From assembly GCA_017554385.1 (NCBI GenBank), contig JAFZIL010000027.1, positions 1-64,000 of the forward strand: 64,000 nt of DNA. Reading direction: 5' to 3'. Shown here one piece after another: positions 44,024 to 51,423 of the stretch (position 1 is its first letter; each line of letters begins with the position of its first letter). Origin of the DNA: Prevotella sp. GTDB lineage: Bacteria > Bacteroidota > Bacteroidia > Bacteroidales > Bacteroidaceae. Made by a program: the position numbers and the translations under genes. The notes beneath the pieces were generated by a model. The model had not been told where the DNA came from and did no database searches. It saw nothing but the letters and a program-made list of their open reading frames with translations.

Positions 44024-44896
44024 ATGCAAATCAGCAAATACATGCTCGCCAGCGAGCGCGACCAGCTTTGGGGACTCACCGTAACGACCATCGGTTACGA
44101 GGAGATAGGTCCCCACGACAGCTATCCCACCCGGGGACATGCCGACGGCTACTACTTTGAACTGGACAAGGGACGCATCCTCCCTGAGTACCAGCTTCTC
44201 TATATTATCGAGGGTGAGGGTATCTTCCACAGCCGTACCGTACCCGAGGCGCGCCTGAAAGCAGGCGACTTCTTCCTGCTCTTTCCGGGCGAGTGGCATA
44301 GCTATCATCCTATTGGTCCGAAGGGATGGACAAAATACTGGATAGGTTTCAAGGGCGACAATATGGACAACCGAGTCCGTGCGGGCTTTCTCTCGCCTCA
44401 GAAACCCATCTACCACGTGGGTTACAGCTCTGAGGTAGAGATGCTTTACAAGCAGGCCTACGAGACCGCCAAGCGTGAGGAAGCCTATTCGCAGCAGGTA
44501 CTCTCAGGCATCGTCAACCATCTTATCGGCATGATGTACTCCTTGGAGCGTAACATTGAGTTGAAGAGCCGTAACCAGAGCCATGTCGACATGGTCAGCC
44601 GTGCCCGTCTGCGCATCCGCCAATCGCTCGAGTCATCGCTTACCATTCAGCAGGTAGCCGAGGAGATGGGCGTCAGCTACAGCAACTTCCGCAAACTGTT
44701 CAAGGAGCATACAGGACTCTCGCCTGCCACCTATCAGCAGGACTTGCGGCTGCAGCGTGCCAAGGAGCTGCTCTCTACCACTGATATGAGCATCAAGGAG
44801 ATTGCCTATCGGCTTAATTTCGATTCGCCTGACTACTTCTCGGCTAAGTTCAAGATCAAGACTGGCCACAAGCCCAGCGACCTGCGGAATGGATGA
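44024..44896 (+). CDS. AraC-family transcriptional regulator
   Basis: A 290-residue protein. The N-terminal cupin domain (about 15-150) includes YQLLYIIEGEGIF and AGDFFLLFPGEWHSYHP, typical sugar-sensing AraC cores. The C-terminal domain has the two helix-turn-helix motifs (IQQVAEEMGVSYSNFRKLFKE and IKEIAYRLNFDSPDYFSAKF) and ends in TGHKPSDLRNG. It starts 22 nt after the kinase, so the three genes form one unit. The target is unknown; the carbohydrate-type cupin would fit a glycan utilisation gene, but none is adjacent. Confidence 0.92.
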   Translation: MQISKYMLASERDQLWGLTVTTIGYEEIGPHDSYPTRGHADGYYFELDKGRILPEYQLLYIIEGEGIFHSRTVPEARLKAGDFFLLFPGEWHSYHPIGPKGWTKYWIGFKGDNMDNRVRAGFLSPQKPIYHVGYSSEVEMLYKQAYETAKREEAYSQQVLSGIVNHLIGMMYSLERNIELKSRNQSHVDMVSRARLRIRQSLESSLTIQQVAEEMGVSYSNFRKLFKEHTGLSPATYQQDLRLQRAKELLSTTDMSIKEIAYRLNFDSPDYFSAKFKIKTGHKPSDLRNG

Positions 44897-44944
44897 GGAA
44901 GTTAGGAGAAGTTAGAGGAAGTTAGGGGAAGTCAGGGGAAGTAA
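44895..44944. repeat. five tandem 10-bp units (GRGGAAGTTA family)
   Basis: GAGGAAGTTA, GGAGAAGTTA, GAGGAAGTTA, GGGGAAGTCA, GGGGAAGTAA: five contiguous 10-bp units that begin inside the stop codon of the AraC gene. No dyad symmetry. Different unit length from the 7-bp arrays elsewhere. Confidence 0.85.
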
Positions 44945-44990
44945 TTTTGTTAAATCATACTAAACAAGCCATGCTGTGAGGAAAAAGTTG

Positions 44991-44998
44991 TAACTTTG
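44991..44998 (+). promoter_or_regulatory. -7 box of the terC-purN unit
   Basis: TAACTTTG, about 37 nt before the TerC start codon. No clean TTG at the -33 position. Confidence 0.5.
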
Positions 44999-45034
44999 CG
45001 CCCGATTTCAACATTATATTTTTGGTATTAGCTG

Positions 45035-46042
45035 ATGATTATTATGGGTATGCCCTTATGGGCATGGATTGTTTTTTACGTTCTGGTCTTCGTGATGCTC
45101 GTCATTGACCTGAAAATGTTTGCCCGCAAGGGCGAGCACGAGGTCAACGTTGGTGAGGCGCTGAAGATGACGGGCGTCTGGATAGGTGTCTCGCTCCTGT
45201 TCTGTGCTGGCATCTATTTCTTCTACCCCGTTGATGCCCACGAGAAGGCCACCGAGTTCCTTGCAGGCTATCTCATCGAGAAGTCGCTGTCTATGGACAA
45301 TCTCTTCGTGTTCCTCATGCTCTTCTCGTTCTTCGGCATTGAGCGGAAGTACCAGCATGAGGTGCTCTTCTGGGGCATCTTCGGTGCGCTGGTGCTGCGC
45401 AGTGTCTTCATCTTTGCCGGTGCGGCTATGGTCGAACGTTTCGAGTGGGTGCTGGGGCTCTTTGGCCTGTTCCTGCTCTATACGGGAGCGAAGATGTTTG
45501 CCCATGACGACGAGCAGCAGGGCGATCCTGGCAACAATTTCATCGTGCGTCTGTTCAAACGCTTCTTCCCCGTGACCGACAAGATGCACGAGGACCATTT
45601 CTTCGTCAAGGAGGCCAACAAGAAGGGCACGCTGCGCTGGGTGGCCACACCGCTCTTCATCACCCTGTTGGTCATAGAGACCACTGACGTAGCCTTTGCC
45701 GTAGACTCTATCCCCGCCGTATTCTCCGTGTCGCGTGACCCGTTCATCGTGCTCACTTCCAACATCTTCGCTATCCTGGGCCTGCGCGCACTCTATTTCG
45801 CTCTCGCTGCCGTGGCCAAGTATTTCACTTATTTGAAGTATGGACTTGGCATCATCCTCATCTTCGTGGGCATCAAGATGTTGCTCGCCATGAACGAGTA
45901 TATCAATGCCCTCGGCTCCTACGTAGGCCTCCAGCTGAACATGCCCCATATCGAGGTGCCCACGCTCTGGTCACTGGCCTTCATCTTTGGCGTCCTCGTC
46001 CTGTCGATGGGGCTTTCAGTCCTGATTTCCAAGAAGTCCTAA
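45035..46042 (+). CDS. TerC/Alx-family integral membrane protein
   Basis: A 335-residue protein with about nine membrane segments. The family signatures are present: EKSLSMDNLFVFLMLFSFF and AFAVDSIPAVFSVSRDPF with the conserved acidic residues in the membrane, plus NIFAILGLRALYFAL. TerC proteins are associated with metal (manganese) export and tellurite resistance. ATG 45035 or 45044 could be the start. I looked for a yybP-ykoY type manganese riboswitch upstream and saw no room for one in the short leader. purN follows 21 nt later. Confidence 0.9.
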   Translation: MIIMGMPLWAWIVFYVLVFVMLVIDLKMFARKGEHEVNVGEALKMTGVWIGVSLLFCAGIYFFYPVDAHEKATEFLAGYLIEKSLSMDNLFVFLMLFSFFGIERKYQHEVLFWGIFGALVLRSVFIFAGAAMVERFEWVLGLFGLFLLYTGAKMFAHDDEQQGDPGNNFIVRLFKRFFPVTDKMHEDHFFVKEANKKGTLRWVATPLFITLLVIETTDVAFAVDSIPAVFSVSRDPFIVLTSNIFAILGLRALYFALAAVAKYFTYLKYGLGIILIFVGIKMLLAMNEYINALGSYVGLQLNMPHIEVPTLWSLAFIFGVLVLSMGLSVLISKKS

Positions 46043-46063
46043 CCCTCCGCTCAAAACTGTCCA

Positions 46064-46636
46064 ATGAATATCGCAGTCTTCGTTTCGGGTAGCGGTTCCA
46101 ATTGCGAGAACCTCATCCGTCATTTCAAAGATGACGCGCGCATTAACGTGTCACTCGTGGTCAGCAACAAGGCCGATGCCTATGCTCTTGTCCGGGCACA
46201 GCGCTTAGGTGTGCCAACGGCTGTAGTCAGCAAGGCCGAGCTGAACGATGCCGGGGTGATGATTCCTCTCCTGCAGCAATACGACGTGTGTTTCATCGTG
46301 CTTGCTGGTTTCCTGCCGTTAGTGCCCGACTTCCTCATCGAGGCCTTCCCCCGCCGCATCGTCAACCTCCATCCTGCACTACTTCCCAAATTCGGTGGCA
46401 AAGGCATGTGGGGCCATCATGTCCACGAGGCTGTGAAGGCTGCGGGTGAAACAGAGACGGGCATGACCGTCCATTGGGTCACGCCCGTCTGTGATGGCGG
46501 TGAGATTATTGCCCAGTACCGCACCGCCTTGACGCCCGACGATACCGTCGATGACATTGCCGAAAAAGAACACCAGCTGGAAATGCAATATTTCCCGCTG
46601 GTGGTAGAACAGGTGTTGAACACCCTAAGCCTCTGA
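46064..46636 (+). CDS. purN: phosphoribosylglycinamide formyltransferase
   Basis: A 190-residue enzyme of purine synthesis that transfers a formyl group from 10-formyl-tetrahydrofolate to GAR. N-terminal VFVSGSGSNCENLI is the phosphate-binding loop; catalytic Asn and His lie in IVNLHPALLPKFGGKGMWG; the active-site Asp is in TPVCDGGEII. Length is normal for PurN. Its stop converges on adenine deaminase, another purine gene, with only 14 nt between them. Confidence 0.94.
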   Translation: MNIAVFVSGSGSNCENLIRHFKDDARINVSLVVSNKADAYALVRAQRLGVPTAVVSKAELNDAGVMIPLLQQYDVCFIVLAGFLPLVPDFLIEAFPRRIVNLHPALLPKFGGKGMWGHHVHEAVKAAGETETGMTVHWVTPVCDGGEIIAQYRTALTPDDTVDDIAEKEHQLEMQYFPLVVEQVLNTLSL

Positions 46637-46650
46637 CCCGGCCCCATTAG

Positions 46651-48315
46651 TTAATAGATGGCACTGAACGTTTTCGTGTCCATGAGGTGGCGGTCTGTGA
46701 TCTTGATGTCAGGAATGACGGGCAGACACATGAATGCCATTGTGATAAAAGGCGATTTCATCTTACAGCCAATCTCTTTCACCCTTTCCTGAATGCAAAG
46801 GGTGCGGAAAGCTATCTCATGACCACTCATGGGGGCCATCAGTCCGGCTATAGGCAGGGGGATGTCCATCATTTCGTTTGTACTGACCACTACCTGTCCG
46901 CCTCGCATCTCTACAATACGGTTGATGGCTTTCACCAGATACTCGTCGCTGGAGCCGATAGCCACGATATTATGACAGTCGTGGGCCACTGATCCTGCTA
47001 TAGCTCCATTGTTGATGCCAAAGCCGCGTACCAGTCCTACCACAGGCTTGGCTCCGGGTACATAACGGTTGTATACCACAATCTTCTGTACCTCTGTCCA
47101 GGGATAGCGCGAGTCGAACAAGGGATTTCCGGTCAGCTCTACCTGATCGTGTCCTGTCAGCAGACTGCCGTCGGAGGCATGGATGACGTGAACCGTATCG
47201 CCTGGCTTCAAGTCGATATTGATATCGGCAGCAGTGATGGGGGTTGCTACGAAATGATTCGGGAACTTGACGCCCAGATTCTTATCATCAGTATTGGAGT
47301 GGTCTGATGGCAGGCTGGCGTTATAGTTGAACACCTCTTTACCACGTATCACGGTGCTCTCTACGCGGAAGTGGGGCGTGATGCGGTCTACGGTGATGAA
47401 AGTGGCTGGGTCGCCTGTCTGCAGCAATCCCCAGTTCTGGTTATAGTGCTTCTGGGCGTTGACGCAAGCTGCCTGCAGCACATCCCACAAGGCATAGCCG
47501 TCAGCCAGAGCGCGCTTCACGATGAGGTTAATGTGTCCGCGTACGAAGTCATCGGGATGACAGTCGTCGGTACAGAGCATCACCATGTTGGGGCTCTCGG
47601 CAATGAGTGGACTGAGCAACGCGTAGTCCTTGGCGGCACTTCCCTCGCGGATGATGACCTTCATGCCGGCATTGATACACGAGCGTCCTTCCTCCAGCGT
47701 AGAGCACTCATGATCGGTGGTGATGCCTGCTCCTGCATACAGGTCACGCTGGCGTCCTGTGAGTCCTGGCGCATGGCCGTCCACAGGCTTCCCGTTAAGT
47801 TGCGCTGCCTTGATTTTCTTCATCACTTCCTTATCCCCTGACAGCACACCGGGATAGTTCATCATCTCTGCCAGGAAACCAATATCCTCGCGAGCCATGA
47901 GCTCCTCAGTGTCTTTGGCGTTAATCACGGCACCGCTGGTCTCAATGTCGCCGCCTACAGCAGGCACACAACTGGGGGCGCCAAAGCAGAAGTTGAAACG
48001 CGCCTCGCGTCCAGAGCGTATCATATAGTTGACACCCTCAACGCCCAGTACGTTGCCTATCTCGTGGGGGTCGGCTATGACGCCTATCGTTCCGTGACTG
48101 ACAGCGATATGTGCAAACTTCTGGGGCACCATCATGCTGCTTTCAATATGCACGTGACTGTCAATGAATCCTGGCATCAGGTAAGGCCAGGGCTTCTCCC
48201 GTTCGGGTAGCGCACACCGCTTTATTTCTACGATAGTTTCATCCTGAATGATGAGTTCACCGTCGAATATCTCACGGCGCACTACATCGACGATATGTCC
48301 TTTTACATTATCCAT
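46651..48315 (-). CDS. ade: adenine deaminase
   Basis: A 554-residue amidohydrolase that converts adenine to hypoxanthine for purine salvage. Metal-site motifs: PGFIDSHVHIESSM, GVIADPHEIGNVLG, GHAPG, and LCTDDCHPDD. The C-terminal half has the Ade-specific SVAHDCHNIVAIGSSD and RGGQVVVSTNEM. Length is normal for the bacterial Ade family. It converges with purN and is followed upstream on the same strand by the SemiSWEET-like gene, with a repeat array in the gap. Confidence 0.94.
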   Translation of the reverse strand: MDNVKGHIVDVVRREIFDGELIIQDETIVEIKRCALPEREKPWPYLMPGFIDSHVHIESSMMVPQKFAHIAVSHGTIGVIADPHEIGNVLGVEGVNYMIRSGREARFNFCFGAPSCVPAVGGDIETSGAVINAKDTEELMAREDIGFLAEMMNYPGVLSGDKEVMKKIKAAQLNGKPVDGHAPGLTGRQRDLYAGAGITTDHECSTLEEGRSCINAGMKVIIREGSAAKDYALLSPLIAESPNMVMLCTDDCHPDDFVRGHINLIVKRALADGYALWDVLQAACVNAQKHYNQNWGLLQTGDPATFITVDRITPHFRVESTVIRGKEVFNYNASLPSDHSNTDDKNLGVKFPNHFVATPITAADINIDLKPGDTVHVIHASDGSLLTGHDQVELTGNPLFDSRYPWTEVQKIVVYNRYVPGAKPVVGLVRGFGINNGAIAGSVAHDCHNIVAIGSSDEYLVKAINRIVEMRGGQVVVSTNEMMDIPLPIAGLMAPMSGHEIAFRTLCIQERVKEIGCKMKSPFITMAFMCLPVIPDIKITDRHLMDTKTFSAIY

Positions 48316-48333
48316 AGTATTCCCTTTTATGTA

Positions 48334-48386
48334 GTAGCAAATTCTTCACTTTTCACTCTTCACTTTTCACTTTTCACTCTTCACTT
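48334..48386. repeat. 7-bp unit array (TTCACTT/TTCACTC) at the SemiSWEET gene end
   Basis: After an 11-base prefix (GTAGCAAATTC) come six contiguous 7-bp units of TTCACTT or TTCACTC (48345-48386). It spans the stop codon of the SemiSWEET-like gene and encodes its last residues (KKVKSEK). The prefix and first units match the copy inside rhaB at 22404-22430. Confidence 0.88.
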
Positions 48387-48666
48387 TTTTAAAGTAGTCG
48401 TTGTACATCTTGATGCTGAACACGATGATGCTGCATGTCGCTGTCACCAGGTTGGTAAGAAACAGTGACCAGATGATTTCTGGCTTGTGAAGCAGACCTT
48501 GCAGCATAAACGCCAAACTACCGATACCCATCATCAGGAAGGTAGGCAGGGCGATGCCGTCAGTATTGCGAGTGCGGATGGTGGCAATTGCCTGGGGCAG
48601 ATAGCCCAGAATCATGCCGATAGTGGCTACGTAACCACAAATTTCAAATACAATTCCTTGTTCCAT
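48367..48666 (-). CDS. SemiSWEET/PQ-loop family small membrane protein
   Basis: A 99-residue protein with three membrane helices (about 5-27, 37-57 and 66-88). GYLPQAIATIRTRNTDGIALPTFLM holds the PQ motif and the RT-x-x-TDGIALP loop typical of SemiSWEET sugar transporters, which work as homodimers. The last seven residues (KKVKSEK) are encoded by a 7-bp repeat array, so the original C-terminus was probably replaced. It lies 51 nt upstream of adenine deaminase on the same strand. Confidence 0.8.
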   Translation of the reverse strand: MEQGIVFEICGYVATIGMILGYLPQAIATIRTRNTDGIALPTFLMMGIGSLAFMLQGLLHKPEIIWSLFLTNLVTATCSIIVFSIKMYNDYFKKVKSEK

Positions 48667-48687
48667 AGGTTTTTAGTTTAAGATTTT

Positions 48688-48851
48688 GCAAAGTTACGAA
48701 AAGTTGAGAGCAAAACAAAGAAACTTGTTCCTTTTTTTGCCGAGACAGAGTAATTTCGCCGATTTATCGGCAAAGATACGAAAAGTTGAGAGAAATGCAA
48801 AAGAAAAGCTCGTTTTTCTTTTCATTTCCGAGACGAAGGACTCGAAATTTG
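48688..48851. repeat. 82-bp imperfect tandem duplication
   Basis: The segments 48688-48769 and 48770-48851 align end to end: both begin GCAAAG(T/A)TACGAAAAGTTGAGAG, and both have a CTTGTTC/CTCGTTT, poly-T and CCGAGAC block at the same place. The rest has diverged. The block lies in the 283-base gap between the SemiSWEET and C_GCAxxG genes, which shows no convincing gene. Short overlapping ORFs on both strands here are low-complexity and look non-coding. Confidence 0.7.
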
Positions 48852-48895
48852 TTTCGCATGGCTTGTCCATGAACTTCGGCGAAGCCAAAGTTATG

Positions 48896-48935
48896 AAAAA
48901 ATCCGAGAAACATACCTTTTTCCCGGATTTTTTTT
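48896..48935 (-). terminator. terminator of the C_GCAxxG_C_C gene
   Basis: AAAAAATCCG (48896-48905) pairs with CGGATTTTTT (48924-48933). The loop sequence GAGAAACATACCTTTTT recurs at 56410-56427 with one change, without the pairing arm, so this hairpin is partly built from a dispersed repeat. Confidence 0.75.
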
Positions 48936-48949
48936 GAATAAATGGTGCG

Positions 48950-49429
48950 CTAACCTTTGTTCTTAAGGTAATTGGCGAAGATGCGGGCTGCACTCTCTAC
49001 CTTTGCTGCGCAGGGACGCTTTTTGTAGTACTCGGCTGTACGGGGCGACGCTACATAGGATGATGATGCCTTTTCGTAGCCCTTCAGCCCGAGTATCTCG
49101 GCACAGATAAGGCTTCCGTTCTCTTCCTTTGACTGAGCGAGCAGGTCTTGTACCACCTTGTAACAAGCTGACTTGCCTTCTCGGTCGCTACCCTCTGTCT
49201 GTCCACAGTCCAGGCCTACGAGCATCACGATGCCCGATACGGCTCCGCACATCATGCGCATACGTCCTACACCACCGCCAAAGCCGGCACCGATCTTCTT
49301 TGCCATCGTCTCGTCGAGACCGTATAGATCTGCAAAGGCTGCCACTACACTTTGGCAGCACCCGTAGCCCGCCATGAAATTCTCCACTGCTTGAGCTACC
49401 CGTTTGTCTAATTCTTGAATTGATTCCAT
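48950..49429 (-). CDS. C_GCAxxG_C_C family protein
   Basis: A 159-residue protein. The family name motif is visible with one change: YGCCQSVVAAFAD at the N-terminus, then GGVGRMRMMCGAVSGIVMLVGLDCG, and later Cys residues at LICAEILG and RPCAAKVESAA. These conserved cysteines suggest a redox or metal role, but the function is unknown. ATG 49429 was chosen; upstream in-frame codons are low-complexity and unlike the family. A terminator follows. Confidence 0.88.
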   Translation of the reverse strand: MESIQELDKRVAQAVENFMAGYGCCQSVVAAFADLYGLDETMAKKIGAGFGGGVGRMRMMCGAVSGIVMLVGLDCGQTEGSDREGKSACYKVVQDLLAQSKEENGSLICAEILGLKGYEKASSSYVASPRTAEYYKKRPCAAKVESAARIFANYLKNKG

Positions 49430-49551
49430 GCTGCAAATATACGAAAAAAGCTTGTAAAGAACAACGGATTTTGGAGATTCTTTGCAATCAAAGCGTCCTT
49501 TCAAGCCGAGCGAACGCTATTCGGCCTAAAAAAAGACCGTTGGTATGATTG

Positions 49552-50316
49552 TTATTCCAATTTCAGTTTTGCCTTTGCCGCTTCAATAGCAGATTGTATC
49601 TCTATGAATCTGTTTTCTAATGAGTCGCCAGAAGCATCATCGTCCATCATGCTTTTGTCTATCTGCTCGCGCAGCTCGCGATAAGCGTCGATATCCTCGT
49701 CGGTAACTTCCATCATCTGCTTGCACTGGGCATACTTACGCTGCATATCCTTCAGGATACCACCGCTCACAATAGCATGGAAAGAGTATTCCAAATCAAG
49801 CGAGTTCTTTAAGGAACTGAAAGGCTGGCTACGGGTTATTTCATTGGCTATGGAGTCGCAGACCGATGTCTTGTAAAACTTGCGCATCTGATAGAACTCT
49901 GCCACATTCTCGGTGAAGAGCACATTGCCCACGGTGTTGATGGTTTCGATGCTCGACGAAAAGATGCGCTCCGTGGTTTCGGTATATTCTGCCTTCGGCA
50001 TCAGTAGTGCAAATTTGAATCGCAGCGTCTCGAACTTGGAGGTATCTTCTGCTATCTGCAACTGCGTATCCATCGCCTGCAGGATGGTCGAGTCAGCCTT
50101 TTCTATCGACTGCAGCGAGTTGTACATATCGCACATCACCATCATCACAATCTCGCGCTTTGCCTTCTGTTTCGCATTATAATCGATGATAGCTGCCGTA
50201 CCAAACGTGAGCGCAATGGATACGCTGGTAGCGAAGATCGACAGCAGGAATTGCTTCATGGATGACATTCCACTGCCAGCTTTCAGACTCTTCGGGGTGT
50301 GTAGCTTGATGTTCAT
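49552..50316 (-). CDS. single-span membrane protein of unknown function
   Basis: A 254-residue protein: a basic N-terminus, one membrane segment (about 20-45, FLLSIFATSVSIALTFGTAAII) and a long helical, probably periplasmic or cytoplasmic, part with several charged coiled-coil stretches (215-254 notably). This layout resembles the many Bacteroidales 'DUF6090-like' small membrane proteins, but I cannot place it firmly. It starts 7 nt after the thioredoxin-like gene and is the last gene of the six-gene envelope operon. Confidence 0.65.
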   Translation of the reverse strand: MNIKLHTPKSLKAGSGMSSMKQFLLSIFATSVSIALTFGTAAIIDYNAKQKAKREIVMMVMCDMYNSLQSIEKADSTILQAMDTQLQIAEDTSKFETLRFKFALLMPKAEYTETTERIFSSSIETINTVGNVLFTENVAEFYQMRKFYKTSVCDSIANEITRSQPFSSLKNSLDLEYSFHAIVSGGILKDMQRKYAQCKQMMEVTDEDIDAYRELREQIDKSMMDDDASGDSLENRFIEIQSAIEAAKAKLKLE

Positions 50317-50323
50317 TTGCTTA

Positions 50324-51409
50324 TTACTTATTTAAAAGATTCTCCAGTTTGGTATGCAGCGCCTTGCCGCGAAGGCCGCGGTCGATGATCTTGCCCTGTG
50401 GGTCGATGAGGATATTGTCGGGGATGCCATCAATCTTATAGACGGGCACTGCTGCACATTGCCAGCCTTTCAGGTCGGAAATCTGCAGCCAAGGCATCTT
50501 CAGCTGACCGATGGCCTTGACCCAAGGTCCCTTCTTCTGGTCGAACGACACACCAACGACCTCAAAGCCCTTGTTGTGGAATCTGTTGTAGGCCTCCAGC
50601 ACGTTAGGCATCTCAGCACGGCAGGGGCCGCACCATGAGGCCCAAAAGTCGACGAGCACATACTTACCCTCACCTACAAGATCACTGATCTTGTGCATCT
50701 TGCCGTCAGGATCGGCCATCTCCAGGTCGGTGTACTGCTGGCCGATGAAGGCCATCTTCTCACCGTCCTTCGGCTTTGTTTCTTCTTCGACTTCGTCTCT
50801 CATCTTCTTCAGATAAGGATGTCCCGCAAACGCCACCTGCTGCTTCACCAGCTCGTCGTATGCCTCTACGCCATTCTCCAAGAAGTAATAGCCGGCGAAT
50901 GCGACGGGTATCAGTGAATTGCGCTCCTCATTAAACGCCCTGTTGGCTCTGGTTGTCAGTGCGGTAATCATCTTGTTCATCTCGTCCGAGAGTTCATCTG
51001 CACGCGCCTCTATTTCCGCCTCGGTCAGATTGGCTGTCTTGGCTGCAAAACGCTTTCGGGGCTGCTCCATCTCATAGTTGATCCTCGTCAGACGCTCGTT
51101 CTGGGGAGAGCCTTTCAGCGTGCTGTCGTTAAGGTTGATGATGACGGGCGTGCCATCGTTGAAGAATTGCGTAGTCCAGTTTTTCTTCTTTGCTTTAACG
51201 GCCAGCAGGGCATCCTTGTCGGCAGAGCCCGTGAATGAGAACTTGCCGTCGGCAACAACCGTGCTGTCGATAGCCTTTTCCGTCAACTGGTCCAGCAGAT
51301 AGACCGTCTTGCCGTTTTTAGCATACGTTCCGCTGACGGCAAACCGTACCTGTGCCACTGAATGCACTGCCACAAGAACGAATGCAGCTAATATAAAAAC
51401 TTTCTTCAT
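50324..51409 (-). CDS. TlpA/ResA-like thioredoxin with N-terminal DUF4369-type domain
   Basis: A 361-residue exported protein: signal peptide (KKVFILAAFVLVAVHSVAQ), a beta domain (about 22-110, DUF4369-like), a helical linker, and a C-terminal thioredoxin domain (about 215-361) with the redox motif WASWCGPCRAEMP. Such proteins reduce disulfides in the periplasm, often in cytochrome or stress pathways. The linker contains the Arg/Glu-rich LTEAEIEARADELSDEM. ATG 51409 gives a proper signal peptide. It lies 14 nt after the alpha/beta hydrolase gene. Confidence 0.88.
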   Translation of the reverse strand: MKKVFILAAFVLVAVHSVAQVRFAVSGTYAKNGKTVYLLDQLTEKAIDSTVVADGKFSFTGSADKDALLAVKAKKKNWTTQFFNDGTPVIINLNDSTLKGSPQNERLTRINYEMEQPRKRFAAKTANLTEAEIEARADELSDEMNKMITALTTRANRAFNEERNSLIPVAFAGYYFLENGVEAYDELVKQQVAFAGHPYLKKMRDEVEEETKPKDGEKMAFIGQQYTDLEMADPDGKMHKISDLVGEGKYVLVDFWASWCGPCRAEMPNVLEAYNRFHNKGFEVVGVSFDQKKGPWVKAIGQLKMPWLQISDLKGWQCAAVPVYKIDGIPDNILIDPQGKIIDRGLRGKALHTKLENLLNK

Positions 51410-51423
51410 TATCTCTTCTGCGA

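Noticed and set aside
44024..44896. Regulator of the rhamnose genes
   Set aside because: It is an AraC protein, but it is 20 kb away and in an operon with two sensor kinases; nothing links it to rhamnose.
44945..45034. Manganese (yybP-ykoY) riboswitch upstream of the TerC gene
   Set aside because: The leader after the -7 box is only about 30 nt, too short for that element, and no matching stem was seen.
48686..48937. 83-codon ORF and an overlapping opposite-strand ORF
   Set aside because: They lie across the 82-bp tandem duplication and a terminator; composition is low-complexity and both strands are open, as expected from repeat DNA.
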